64,000 nucleotides of DNA from Thermodesulfobacteriota bacterium (GCA_028278625.1 JANQDY010000062.1:1-64000); one strand, 5' to 3'; counted from the first letter of the stretch, positions 8,456 to 17,203 are shown. Translations and numbers: made by a program. The notes: generated by a model from the sequence alone, not told the origin.

Positions 8456-9625
8456 CTAATGTTGTTCCGCCGGCAAAAGCCTTAACGATGACCGGGTGTT
8501 GCCGTTACAGTGATCACATGCTCGGATGTATTCCTTATGGACAAGAAAGTCTCTCAAGCTTTCCTTCAGCCGGGCATCACTTTGGGACGATTCGGAAATG
8601 CTCAGGTAGTCGTCGGCATATTCAGGCAAAACCCCTGTTTTGGTACCGTGGCTGGAGCGCGGACATCGATGGAGCTTTCCGTCCAGCAGTTCGGTGCAGG
8701 AGTTGAAATGGCAGTTACGAAACAGCGTTGCCAGCTTCTTTTGGGGACGGTTTCTGGATTCCAATCCCCCCAAGTCGGCCCACGCCCAGTGTCTGTTGAT
8801 GTGAAAGTCTATGCCGAGGCGTGAAAGTGCTTGGGACAATACATCCGATTTCCTCGAATGCTCTCCATAATCATCGATAACCACTGATACACTGTGGTGA
8901 TTGAGCGGTTCGAGCACCCTGTCCCGCGGCACTATGGTTCCGTTTGTGATCACGTCCATGTGAAGGACTTTTCCGGAATCGAGCAGATGGTTTACAACCA
9001 ACGGAAGGTTCCCTGACAGGAACGGTTCTCCGCCCAGGAGTTCCACATGATAGATGAGGTCCGCGCACGATAGTATCCTGTCAAGGGATGCGATGATTGT
9101 GGCCGGATCGAAATCGGACGGCTTTTGGTAATGGGGAATCAGGCTGGAGCAGTGCTTGCATCTCAAAGTACAGCGAGATGTCAAAACCACATTTAACCGG
9201 GGAATGTGAAGGCTTCCCTCTGGCACCTCCATGATTTCGGCAAGTTTTCCCAGTTTTGCCATGTGCCACATGATCTCCTGAAGTTCGGAGCGGGGCGTGT
9301 TGGCAAAATCGATACTGGAGATCACATCCGCATCGCTGTAGATGTTCTGAAACCCAGCGTTTTTCAGTTGTCCGTGAATATCTTGATAATAACGTCCCGC
9401 GGCAATCACCACCCGTGCTTTCGGATAATCTCTTAAAAGCGTTTCAAAGGAAATCACTCTGAATCCATGAAAAGGCGTGGCCTGCTTCAGGGGGTCATTA
9501 TCGCAAAAACAGGCGGGCCGGATTTTGAGCCGGTTAAGGGCGTCCAAGACGATCTTGCCGATGACCGATGCGCCGAAAACAACAACCGGACCGGCCTCTC
9601 CGGATGTCCTTTCAAGGAATCTCAT
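8456..9625 (-). CDS. Radical SAM protein with N-terminal Rossmann-like domain
   Basis: A 389-residue two-domain protein. Residues 12-110 form a Rossmann-like domain (VVVFGASVIGKIVLDAL, then CDNDPL and VVIAAGRYY), as in PglD-type N-termini or the C-terminal domain of sugar C-methyltransferases. The radical SAM motif CTLRCKHC follows with cysteines at 152, 156 and 159, then VELLGGEPFL. C-terminal cysteines (CHFNSC, CPRS, CDHC) may hold auxiliary clusters. The ATG overlaps the stop of the upstream radical SAM gene (ATGA), so the two are translationally coupled. No characterised enzyme with this arrangement is recognised; radical chemistry on a nucleotide sugar or lipid-linked sugar is only an inference. 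Confidence 0.8.
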   Translation of the reverse strand: MRFLERTSGEAGPVVVFGASVIGKIVLDALNRLKIRPACFCDNDPLKQATPFHGFRVISFETLLRDYPKARVVIAAGRYYQDIHGQLKNAGFQNIYSDADVISSIDFANTPRSELQEIMWHMAKLGKLAEIMEVPEGSLHIPRLNVVLTSRCTLRCKHCSSLIPHYQKPSDFDPATIIASLDRILSCADLIYHVELLGGEPFLSGNLPLVVNHLLDSGKVLHMDVITNGTIVPRDRVLEPLNHHSVSVVIDDYGEHSRKSDVLSQALSRLGIDFHINRHWAWADLGGLESRNRPQKKLATLFRNCHFNSCTELLDGKLHRCPRSSHGTKTGVLPEYADDYLSISESSQSDARLKESLRDFLVHKEYIRACDHCNGNTRSSLRLLPAEQH

Positions 9626-10602
9626 CTGAGTGATCCCTTTTCCAGCACTTTCGGGGAAACACCTTCCAGATTGTCCATGACATATTCATCCACCAGGAAA
9701 GAACAGCTCCGGCAGCTTTGGTTTTCACGCCGCCTGTTTTCAAGTTGCATTCTCCAGAACCGGCGCATTTTTTCGCCTCCCCATATGGTGGAGATGTTTT
9801 CCGAAAGGGCATTCCCCACGGAGGTGTTCCCCATCCAGTCGGGATCACAGAGGATAACGTCGCCGTCAAAATGGATGCTGAGCATCTTAAAGGGCTGCGG
9901 ACAGACTTTTCGGGTTGGTTGCCCTGTACCATTGTCACTTTTGAGCCATTGGTGGGGCTTTTCAAGGGCGGCCTCATCTGCAATGGAAGCATAGGCCTTT
10001 AGAAAACGGGCGTTTTCAAGTTCGTCAGGGCTTTCAAGCATTTTGACATAGATAAAAGGGCCCGATGCTTTGGCGGCATCCCGCATGGCCCTGAGTCTCG
10101 CGATGTTGTTTCTGATTTTTTCGACCCTGATACTGCTTTGGGTGAGCCCTTCATGCTGTTCCTGGTCCACTCCGTATATGGAGCACCTGATGTAATCAAG
10201 CCCTGCGTCAATCAGCTCATGGGAGACCGCTTCCGTCAGAAGAGAGGCATTGGTGGTGATTTCGATCCGTTCGGCTACGTCTAGTTCCTTGAGGTATCTC
10301 ACCATGTGGGGTGTATGGGGATTGATGAGGGGTTCGCCGAATCCGATGATGCGGATGACTTTGATTTTTTCTCCCTCCCATGCCGCCAAATCGTCCGAAA
10401 TCTTCTTGAAATCCTCGAATCTCATACGTCCTTTCGGAAGATGGGCATAAATGTCCGGCTCATTGTGAAAGCAGAAGCGACATTTGAAATTGCAGCGGCT
10501 TGAAGGCTCAAAAAGCACGGTAAAAGGTTTTTTGAGCGGTATGGCATCCCGCAGGTTGATCCGCGATAATTTGAGGCGGGAGTATTTCTTAAGTGATGGC
10601 AT
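9622..10602 (-). CDS. Radical SAM/SPASM protein
   Basis: A 326-residue radical SAM enzyme with CNFKCRFC (cysteines 37, 41, 44), a glycine-rich IGFGEPLINP segment in the place of the usual GGEP motif, and a SPASM-type tail with CPQPFKMLSIHFDGDVILC and CRSC. It is close in size and motif spacing to the protein at 6249-7259. The gene is coupled at its 3' end to the Rossmann-radical SAM gene by an ATGA overlap and begins two bases after the stop of the next radical SAM gene upstream. Three consecutive radical SAM genes are thus read as one unit. The substrate is unknown. Confidence 0.85.
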   Translation of the reverse strand: MPSLKKYSRLKLSRINLRDAIPLKKPFTVLFEPSSRCNFKCRFCFHNEPDIYAHLPKGRMRFEDFKKISDDLAAWEGEKIKVIRIIGFGEPLINPHTPHMVRYLKELDVAERIEITTNASLLTEAVSHELIDAGLDYIRCSIYGVDQEQHEGLTQSSIRVEKIRNNIARLRAMRDAAKASGPFIYVKMLESPDELENARFLKAYASIADEAALEKPHQWLKSDNGTGQPTRKVCPQPFKMLSIHFDGDVILCDPDWMGNTSVGNALSENISTIWGGEKMRRFWRMQLENRRRENQSCRSCSFLVDEYVMDNLEGVSPKVLEKGSLR

Positions 10603-10604
10603 TT

Positions 10605-11672
10605 TCAGTGAATGACGTAATCGGATTCGTCCGTGAATACTTCGCGATAATCCACCGGCAGGGGTTTGCCATAGAACCGTGACATGTATTTGTCGATGAA
10701 ATCACTATTTTCTCCCGTCAGGCATATGGGTGAGAACTCTTTGAAATGCTTGATGGTCATGCCGCGATCAACAATGGTTTTAAGGGAATCCTCGAACACA
10801 TTGCCGATGGTGATATGCATGAAGACGCACGGGAATACATCGCCGTACTGGGAGATGTGGAAGCATTTCTTCAGAATACCGCACCCTCCGCGCATGCCGT
10901 AGGAGGGGAACACATCCCTTCGGGCAACGGGATATTCCTTGTTCAGGTCCCGCAGAAAGGCCGCATCATCATTATCGATGAGTACGTCATGCCGCCCTTC
11001 CCACTGTCCGATGGCCTTTGCAATGACCAGATCCAGGGAAAAGCCGTTCTCCTGGGCAAACTTGGCCAGTTTTACGGTGTGTTCGGTTTTGGCGTTCTGA
11101 TGGGTGATCACGTGCTGAATAATCGTGTCCAAATCGGCGTTACGGGCGTTCCAGATGGCTTGAATGGCTTTTTCATAGGCCCTGTCACTGGCCCGGTTGG
11201 CGTTGTGAAGCGATTCATCGTAGCTGTCGAGACTGATCATCACCTTGTCGAGACCAATGCTCTTTAAGTGTCTCGCCTTCTCGGCCGTCAAGAAATAGCC
11301 GTTGGTGCTGATGCCGATGTGAAACCGTTCCGGCATCAATGCCTCCAGGACTTCGTCGAAATTCTTGAGGATCAGCGGTTCGCCACCTGAGATGTTGAAC
11401 TGGCACCATCCCAGGGCATCGGCCTGTTCCGCAATGTTGCGCATATCCGCCGGTGTAAGGGTCCGCTTCTTTCTCTCGAAGGTGTTGGCCATGCAGTGTT
11501 TGCATTTGAGATTGCACGCATAGTCATAGCCGATGTCAATACGGGAGGTGCATTCTCCCCGCCTTTCCATGTCCGCCAGTTTAATGATTTTTTCATAGAC
11601 GAGCGGTTTTTCACGTTGAAGCTTGTTCCGTTTGGCGTTTTCGAATTCTTTTTTACGACTGGTTTGAGCCAT
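10605..11672 (-). CDS. Radical SAM/SPASM protein
   Basis: A 355-residue radical SAM protein with CNLKCKHC (cysteines 53, 57, 60), the SAM-binding ISGGEP motif and ISLDSYDES, and a SPASM-like region with CGILKKCFHISQYGDVFPC. I prefer the ATG at 11672 over the GTG at 11681: GAGGTGA lies at an ideal six bases before this ATG, and that SD overlaps the stop of the Nudix gene. It differs from the other three radical SAM proteins in having the standard GGEP motif and a longer C-terminal region. The first of three adjacent radical SAM genes in transcription order. Substrate unknown. Confidence 0.85.
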   Translation of the reverse strand: MAQTSRKKEFENAKRNKLQREKPLVYEKIIKLADMERRGECTSRIDIGYDYACNLKCKHCMANTFERKKRTLTPADMRNIAEQADALGWCQFNISGGEPLILKNFDEVLEALMPERFHIGISTNGYFLTAEKARHLKSIGLDKVMISLDSYDESLHNANRASDRAYEKAIQAIWNARNADLDTIIQHVITHQNAKTEHTVKLAKFAQENGFSLDLVIAKAIGQWEGRHDVLIDNDDAAFLRDLNKEYPVARRDVFPSYGMRGGCGILKKCFHISQYGDVFPCVFMHITIGNVFEDSLKTIVDRGMTIKHFKEFSPICLTGENSDFIDKYMSRFYGKPLPVDYREVFTDESDYVIH

Positions 11673-11677
11673 TTTTT

Positions 11678-12193
11678 TCACCTCGGTTGCGGGCCGATAA
11701 ATTCCCGATAAATATCATGGACTTTCAAGAGATTTTCAGGGGCCCTGTCAAAGTAATGGTACATGCCCGGCACCGGTCTGCCGCCGGCATATCTCAGCTC
11801 ATCCGGAAGGGAAGAGGTCAGTTTGCAGCGGTAGAGGAGGGAGACCGCGTGTCCCCGGTTTGCCTTGGTTTTTGAGATGCATTCGTTGATGGCCGCGGGG
11901 CGGTCTTCGGCAACAACCCGGCATTTCAGTTCCAGTCTTGCCACTGCCGCGATGCGCTGGTCCGCGGTTTCCTTTAGCCGTATGACGCCCCCCGGAATAT
12001 GCCATCCCTCACCGTGGTAGATGTCATTGCGCCAGGTCAGGAGCGTTTGGCCGGTATGGTCGTCATTGATCAAAAGGTCAACGTTGACCATGGGAGTGAG
12101 ACGTGTCAGGAGCAAAAACACTTCTTCCGGGAGTCCCGAATGGGGATCGGCGCAATGGGCTTCCAAAACAGAGATGGCTTCAGCAAGATTCAT
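11678..12193 (-). CDS. Nudix hydrolase, GDP-mannose mannosyl hydrolase-like
   Basis: A 171-residue Nudix protein when started at the ATG (MNLAEAISV) at 12193; an upstream in-frame extension to 12316 lies inside the HAD gene and is unlikely to be translated. The sequence GWHIPGGVIRLKET followed by ARLELK is the altered Nudix box known from GDP-mannose mannosyl hydrolases (Gmm), in which the canonical REUXEE is incomplete. LLLTRLTPMVNVDLL matches the Gmm N-terminal strand. Gmm enzymes hydrolyse GDP-mannose or GDP-glucose and occur in O-antigen clusters. Here it may tune a nucleotide-sugar pool. The start overlaps the upstream phosphatase gene by 14 nt. Confidence 0.75.
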   Translation of the reverse strand: MNLAEAISVLEAHCADPHSGLPEEVFLLLTRLTPMVNVDLLINDDHTGQTLLTWRNDIYHGEGWHIPGGVIRLKETADQRIAAVARLELKCRVVAEDRPAAINECISKTKANRGHAVSLLYRCKLTSSLPDELRYAGGRPVPGMYHYFDRAPENLLKVHDIYREFIGPQPR

Positions 12194-12656
12194 GCTTTTT
12201 TTTGTCCATGAGCCATTCCAGCAGTTCCCAGACGCAGCCATCACCCCCGTTTTGGCGAAGGTGGATATTGCATCTTTTTTTGACTTCCAAAACGGCGTTA
12301 AAAGGGCAGGCGGCAAAGGCGACGGCCTTCAAAACAGGCACATCATGTGCGCTGTCTCCCACGTAACAGACTTCCTCTTTTTTGGCGCCTGTTTGTGCCA
12401 GTATCTCTTTAAGGGCGGCCGGCTTGTCTTTGCACCCGTTATAGAAGAAATCCGGTTTAAAACGGTTTTTGAAAAAGAGCGTGATGGGGGTTGCTTCGCC
12501 CGTGAGCAATCCCACTTTATATCCTTGCCGCTTCATTTCAAAAACAGCGTCGATATCCTTAAAGTCAATGGTCTTGAACTCGTTTCCCGTTGCATCCACC
12601 GTTACCTTCCCGTTTGTGAGGACCCCGTCAATATCCAACAGAACAATTTTAATCAT
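12180..12656 (-). CDS. HAD phosphatase, KdsC-like
   Basis: A 158-residue HAD-superfamily phosphatase without a cap domain. It starts with the nucleophile motif LLDIDGVLTNGKV (D-x-D at 8/10), with LLTGE (motif II), a lysine in KPAALKE, and CYVGDSAHDVPVL (motif IV). This is the layout of KdsC (KDO-8-phosphate phosphatase) and of the C-terminal phosphatase part of some CMP-sialate synthetases. Next to a NeuB-family synthase and a cytidylyltransferase, dephosphorylation of a 3-deoxy-ulosonate phosphate is the natural inference. It overlaps the stop of the ThDP gene by eight bases, so it is coupled to it. Confidence 0.8.
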   Translation of the reverse strand: MIKIVLLDIDGVLTNGKVTVDATGNEFKTIDFKDIDAVFEMKRQGYKVGLLTGEATPITLFFKNRFKPDFFYNGCKDKPAALKEILAQTGAKKEEVCYVGDSAHDVPVLKAVAFAACPFNAVLEVKKRCNIHLRQNGGDGCVWELLEWLMDKKKHESC

Positions 12657-14421
12657 CGGCGCTGATCCTCATGTTACGGGCGATTTCCCGTGAGGGAAGG
12701 TAGGGCCACATGTCCTCCAGGGGCTTTGAAACCATACCGCCGTCCGGCAGCTTCATGGCCTGCACTTTGGGTATTGTCATCTGGTCACGCCTCACCTTTA
12801 AACGGCAGAGAACCGGATCATCACCCTTTAAGACTTCGGATATACCCTTTTCGAGCCCGCTGTTGGTCTCAATTTCCCAGGTTCTGATCTTGTAGGCCCT
12901 TGCGATGGCGCAAATGTCCGGCAGGGTGAATCCGCTTGTGGCATCGGCCCCCACCAGGAAGCCGTCGAACATGTTGCGCTGGGTATTGGCGATGCTGGCA
13001 TAGCCCCCGTTGTCCAGAATAAACATTTTGATGGGCAGCTTAAGACGGTGGACGGTTTCCAGTTCCTGAATATTCAGCTGGAAGGCGCCGTCGCCGTTGA
13101 TCAGTACGGTTCTTCGCCCGTCCAGGGCAAGGCATGATCCGATGGCGTAGGGGAGGCCGAATCCCATGGAACCCAAACCGGCGGCGTTCTTGATGCTCTG
13201 GCCGTATCTGACATGCATGGCCTGATAGGTGATTTCTCCGGCGGCCCCGGAACTCTCAGGTACAATCACGTCCGTTTCGACCAACTGGCCAAAGAGTTTC
13301 TTGGTGAATTGATATAGGTCCACGGCAGCATCAGGGGATGCGTCGTCCAAAACAGTGGGATACTGATTTTTGAGACTTGTGCAATAGGCAAGCCACTGAG
13401 AATGTTCGGGCAGTGACATGGGCGTCAGGCGAATGGCGTCCATGGCATCTTTTACATCCGCGGTAACGGGAAGATGAATGTTATCGATCTTCCGGATTTC
13501 CGCCCCGTCGATGTCGATCATGATTTTGAACGCATTGCGGCCGAAGTCGGCGCTTTTGAAAGCGGTCAGGCTGGGATCCAGCCGGCTTCCCAAAATCAGG
13601 AGCGTGTCACAGTTCTGAACAATGAAATTGGCATAGCGGCTTCCCATGATTCCGGGAAAGCCGAAATTAAGGGGGTGATTGTAATCCAAAAAATCGGCCG
13701 TCTTCCAGGTGAGGAGCATGGGGATTTGGTGTTGTTCGGCAAAATCTTTCACAAAGTTCGAGGCGCCTGATAGTTTGGCGCCGTTTCCCACCAGCATCAG
13801 GGGTCGTCTGGACCGTTCAAAGGCCGCTACGATTTGCGAAAGGGGGAGTTCCGGTTGAGGCGATTCTGCGGCTTCATACCCTTTTAGCCGGGTTTCGTCG
13901 ATCATGGCGCCCTGCACGTCAAGGGGAACGTCCAGCCAGACCGGTCCCATTCGGCCGGTTGTGGCTTCGTGCCAGGCCCTTTCCAGGTGATATCTGATCT
14001 CCTCGGGATGCATGATGGTCACGGCATATTTTGTGACGGATTTAACCATTGAGACGATATCCACCTCTTGTGAACCCATCTGGCGCACACCGGTATCCCC
14101 TTTCAAATCGGTGCGCTTTGCCTGCCCGGAAATGAAGAAGCAGGGGGTCGAATCAATGTAGGCCGCTGCAATGGCCGTTGCGGTGTTTGTGCTGCCGGGT
14201 CCCGAGGTCACCAACCCCACACCCGGAAAATTGGTGTGCTGTCCATATGCCTCGGCGGCCACGGCCAATGCCTGCTCATGCATGAAACAGGTGTAGGCCA
14301 GTTTTTCTGAGCGCCCCAGGGAATCATCCAGGTGCATGGCGCCGCCGCCGGGGAGCATGAAGACCTTTCTTACCCCCTTGGCCGCCAAAAATTCCATGAT
14401 ATAATCGGAGAGTTTTATCAT
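12649..14421 (-). CDS. ThDP-dependent enzyme, acetolactate synthase/YerE-like
   Basis: A 590-residue three-domain ThDP enzyme. The catalytic glutamate sits in CFMHEQALAVAAEAYG near the N-terminus. The cofactor motif begins with INGDGAFQ and ends with LDNGGY. The start chosen is the ATG of MIKLSDYIM, which overlaps the NeuB stop as TAATG; a start six codons earlier is less likely. It is not a standard IlvB: it stands alone without a regulatory subunit inside a glycan operon with RfbF/G/H. In Yersinia pseudotuberculosis O:VI the acetolactate synthase-like YerE adds a two-carbon unit from pyruvate to a CDP-4-keto-3,6-dideoxysugar to build yersiniose A. The same role is my best inference. A role acting on the NeuB branch is the alternative. 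Confidence 0.75.
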   Translation of the reverse strand: MIKLSDYIMEFLAAKGVRKVFMLPGGGAMHLDDSLGRSEKLAYTCFMHEQALAVAAEAYGQHTNFPGVGLVTSGPGSTNTATAIAAAYIDSTPCFFISGQAKRTDLKGDTGVRQMGSQEVDIVSMVKSVTKYAVTIMHPEEIRYHLERAWHEATTGRMGPVWLDVPLDVQGAMIDETRLKGYEAAESPQPELPLSQIVAAFERSRRPLMLVGNGAKLSGASNFVKDFAEQHQIPMLLTWKTADFLDYNHPLNFGFPGIMGSRYANFIVQNCDTLLILGSRLDPSLTAFKSADFGRNAFKIMIDIDGAEIRKIDNIHLPVTADVKDAMDAIRLTPMSLPEHSQWLAYCTSLKNQYPTVLDDASPDAAVDLYQFTKKLFGQLVETDVIVPESSGAAGEITYQAMHVRYGQSIKNAAGLGSMGFGLPYAIGSCLALDGRRTVLINGDGAFQLNIQELETVHRLKLPIKMFILDNGGYASIANTQRNMFDGFLVGADATSGFTLPDICAIARAYKIRTWEIETNSGLEKGISEVLKGDDPVLCRLKVRRDQMTIPKVQAMKLPDGGMVSKPLEDMWPYLPSREIARNMRISADD

Positions 14422-15269
14422 TATTTGTGGGATTCCCAAGGGATATGCGATCTCAGCTTCTTGGCGATGGGGACTTCGTTTTCCTGGATTTTGATGACGC
14501 CGTCTCCCATGGCCTTTTCAATCTTGCGAATGCCACCCACCAATTGGATGAACAGGGCCGGTTCAATGGATGCCGCTTGATCCGAACCGTAAAGGGCCCG
14601 ATTGAGGGTGATGTGCCGCTCAAGGGATGAAACGCCAAGGGCTGCGGCAGCGTAGGAGACCGCTTGTCCCACTTCATGGCCGCTGTAGCCCACATCGCAC
14701 TGATACCGCTCCCGCAAGGCTGTAATGCAGTTCAAATTGGCATCTTCGTCGATGGTGGGATAGGTGGAAACACAATGCATCAGTTCGAAAGGACAATCCG
14801 CCTTCCTGAAAGTCCTAACCGCGTTATCGATCATTTGAAGATCGCACATGCCGGTGGAAATAAAGGTGTGCTTCTTCTCTTTCGCCACATGGTCAAGCAG
14901 ATCCTGATAGGTGATCAGCGCGGAGGCGATCTTATTGTGGTTGAGATCGTACTGGCGCAAAAACTCCTGGCTTTCCAGATCCCAGGCCGAGGCAAACCAT
15001 TCGATGCCCTTGCTTTTGCAATAGTCGTCAATTTCATCGTACTCAGCTTTGCCGAATTCGAGGCCCAGTTTCTGCTCTCTGGTGGTGGTACCCCAAGGGC
15101 TCTCTCTCGGCTTGTTCAATTCTTCTTCCGAGTATACCGTTTCAATGGTCCTTTTCTGGAATTTCACGGCATCTGCGCCCGCCAGCTTTGCCACATCGAT
15201 GAGCTGCTTGGTGATTTCCATATCGCCATTATGATTGATGCCTATTTCCGCTGTTATGAATATGCCCAT
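14421..15269 (-). CDS. NeuB-family synthase lacking the SAF domain
   Basis: A 282-residue protein with the NeuB (sialic/legionaminic acid synthase) TIM-barrel core. It has ITAEIGINHNGD at the start, KFQKRT near residue 37, ISTGM, VGYSGHEVG, and LERHITLNRALYGSD followed by ASIEP. NeuB enzymes condense phosphoenolpyruvate with an N-acetylmannosamine-type sugar or its 6-phosphate. Typical NeuB proteins are about 340 residues because a C-terminal antifreeze-like SAF domain closes the active site of the dimer partner. Here the protein ends at WESHK just after the barrel, so that domain is absent. Substrate choice may therefore differ. It sits between rfbF and the ThDP gene. Confidence 0.8.
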   Translation of the reverse strand: MGIFITAEIGINHNGDMEITKQLIDVAKLAGADAVKFQKRTIETVYSEEELNKPRESPWGTTTREQKLGLEFGKAEYDEIDDYCKSKGIEWFASAWDLESQEFLRQYDLNHNKIASALITYQDLLDHVAKEKKHTFISTGMCDLQMIDNAVRTFRKADCPFELMHCVSTYPTIDEDANLNCITALRERYQCDVGYSGHEVGQAVSYAAAALGVSSLERHITLNRALYGSDQAASIEPALFIQLVGGIRKIEKAMGDGVIKIQENEVPIAKKLRSHIPWESHK

Positions 15270-15330
15270 TTTCCATCACCTTCTTTGAATTAAAGGGTTT
15301 ATGTTCAACTGAAAAACCAGCTTTCAGTCT

Positions 15331-16122
15331 CTACCAGATTTTCCATTCCGCCTGATTGTTGTTCCAGAGACTGTTCAGGTAATCCGTGTCCCTGATGGTG
15401 TCCATGCAGGCCCAGAATTTGTCGTGCTTATACACCATTAATTCGCCTTCTTGGGATATCCGGTCCAATGTGGTGGCTTCCAATTCACAATCATCACGAT
15501 CCTCCAGGTAGTCAAAGAGCTTCCGGTTGAAAACAAAAAAGCCGCCGTTGACGTAATTCCCCCTGTATTTTGGCTTTTCCGAAAATCTCGCCACCTTTCC
15601 CTCATGAATATTCAATTCCCCGAATTTCAGGAATTTGGGACGAACCCCCGTTACCGTGGCGATTTTACCGTGGGACCTGTGAAAGTCCAAAAGTGCGTTG
15701 ATATCCAGGTCCGCAACACCGTCCCCATAGGTCACCAGGAACAGATCGGTATCGATGTATTTTTCGATCCGCTTGATCCTTGCCCCTTTCAGCGCATTTG
15801 CCCCCGTGTCACACAGGGTTAATTCCCAGTTCTCTTCAGAGTGGCCGTCATGGATGCTGATGCCCTTATTGCCCCCCAGTCTGATGGTGACATCGTTGTT
15901 CATCATTTCGTAGTGGAAGAAATACTCCTTTATCATTTCTCCCTTGTATCCCAGGCAGAAAATGAATCTGTGGAATCCGTATTGTGCATAGATTTTCATG
16001 ATATGCCACAGGATCGGTTTGCTTCCGATGGCAACCATGGGCTTCGGCATGAATTCCGTTTCTTCACGCAGCCTTGTTCCAAGCCCGCCGCACAACATGA
16101 CGACCGGTATGCTTTTGGTCAT
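15331..16122 (-). CDS. rfbF: Glucose-1-phosphate cytidylyltransferase
   Basis: A 263-residue nucleotidyltransferase that makes CDP-glucose from glucose 1-phosphate and CTP, the first step of the CDP-3,6-dideoxyhexose pathway. Signature LCGGLGTRLREET comes eight residues after the start, followed by KPMVAIGSKPILWHIM and TYGDGVADLDI, all typical of RfbF. I start at the ATG preceded by GAGGGA, which gives the expected RfbF length (about 257); a longer frame to 16338 is only open sequence inside rfbG. The gene overlaps the 3' end of rfbG by 59 nt. A gap of 61 nt separates it from the NeuB gene downstream. Confidence 0.93.
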   Translation of the reverse strand: MTKSIPVVMLCGGLGTRLREETEFMPKPMVAIGSKPILWHIMKIYAQYGFHRFIFCLGYKGEMIKEYFFHYEMMNNDVTIRLGGNKGISIHDGHSEENWELTLCDTGANALKGARIKRIEKYIDTDLFLVTYGDGVADLDINALLDFHRSHGKIATVTGVRPKFLKFGELNIHEGKVARFSEKPKYRGNYVNGGFFVFNRKLFDYLEDRDDCELEATTLDRISQEGELMVYKHDKFWACMDTIRDTDYLNSLWNNNQAEWKIW

Positions 16123-17200
16123 GGTGTTTCCCTCTTCTGAAATTCTGGAATTTTTTGATTTGGTCCACACAGATGTGGAAAGGATCCCTATTTCTGTAAT
16201 CCCTGTACCAATCAACCGTCTGGCTGATGGCGGTTTGAGTGTCCCAGGTAGGAAACCATTGCAGCAATGATTCCGCCTTTTTGATGTCCAGGCACAATAG
16301 TTCGGCTTCATGGGGCTCTCCGTTGTCGGAGACATCAATCCATTTGCCGCTGCCCCAATCCATCAAGAGTTGATTCACCACATCTCCCACCGTCATAGGG
16401 GCTTCCTGGCCAGGGCCGAAGTTCCAGGCCCCACCGTACTTGGAAGGATTTCGGTACATTTTTGCCGCCAGGAGCAGATATCCGCTCAGCGGTTCCAGCA
16501 CATGCTGCCAAGGCCTTATGGCGCCGGGATTCCGGATATGAATCGGTTCGTTGTTTTCCAGGGCCCGAATGCAGTCGGGAATGATCCGGTATTGTTGCCA
16601 GTCACCGCCCCCGATGACATTTCCGGCCCTGACGGAGGAGAGGCATTTTTTGTGGGTGTCAAAATCATGTGGATTAAAGAACGCGTTTCGATAGGTTTGC
16701 GTGATCAGTTCCGAGCACCCCTTGCTGGAGCTGTAGGGATCATATCCCCCCATGGGGTCATTTTCACGGTACCCCCAAACCCATTCCCTGTTTTCATAGC
16801 ATTTGTCGCTGGTGACATTGATGATCACTTTTACGGAATCGCTTAAGCGGCAGCATTCAAAAAGATTGACGGTTCCGCCGATGTTGGTGTCATAGGTCTC
16901 TTTGGGATTATCGTAAGATTCCCTTACGATGGGCTGAGCGGCCAGGTGAAAGACGAATTCCGGCTCATGATCAATGAAGGTTCTCTTCAATCGATCAAAA
17001 TCCTTTATATCGCCGGTGATATGAGTCATTCTTTGGCCCAGGTGGGTGACAACGAAATTGTCTTTCTCAGTCAGGGGTTCCAGGGCATAACCCACGACGT
17101 TTGCACCCAGTTCCTTGAGCCATATGCACAGCCAGGAACCCTTGAATCCGGTATGGCCGGTGACCAGCACTCTTCTGTTTTGAAAAAGGTTTGCAAACAT
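16064..17200 (-). CDS. rfbG: CDP-glucose 4,6-dehydratase
   Basis: A 378-residue SDR that converts CDP-glucose to CDP-4-keto-6-deoxyglucose with bound NAD. It shows VLVTGHTGFKGSWLCIWL near the N-terminus, the family signature HLAAQPIVRESYDNP, and the YSSSKG catalytic lysine segment after GGYDPY. HVLEPLSGYL in the second half is also typical of RfbG. The length matches characterised CDP-glucose dehydratases (about 360), with about 20 extra C-terminal residues that overlap the rfbF start. It begins three bases after the rfbH stop. Confidence 0.94.
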   Translation of the reverse strand: MFANLFQNRRVLVTGHTGFKGSWLCIWLKELGANVVGYALEPLTEKDNFVVTHLGQRMTHITGDIKDFDRLKRTFIDHEPEFVFHLAAQPIVRESYDNPKETYDTNIGGTVNLFECCRLSDSVKVIINVTSDKCYENREWVWGYRENDPMGGYDPYSSSKGCSELITQTYRNAFFNPHDFDTHKKCLSSVRAGNVIGGGDWQQYRIIPDCIRALENNEPIHIRNPGAIRPWQHVLEPLSGYLLLAAKMYRNPSKYGGAWNFGPGQEAPMTVGDVVNQLLMDWGSGKWIDVSDNGEPHEAELLCLDIKKAESLLQWFPTWDTQTAISQTVDWYRDYRNRDPFHICVDQIKKFQNFRRGKHHDQKHTGRHVVRRAWNKAA

Positions 17201-17203
17201 CGG

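Noticed and set aside
12021..12665. A 214-codon open frame on the plus strand
   Set aside because: It is antisense to the Nudix and HAD genes.
14664..15293. A 209-codon open frame on the plus strand
   Set aside because: It is antisense to the NeuB-family gene and shows no family features.
15306..15333. A short hairpin (CTGAAA/TTTCAG) between the NeuB and rfbF genes
   Set aside because: Only six pairs, no T-tract, and partly at the rfbF end; too weak for a terminator call.
16123..16338. An N-terminal extension of rfbF
   Set aside because: It is out of frame inside rfbG, has no family similarity, and a strong SD marks the ATG at 16122.
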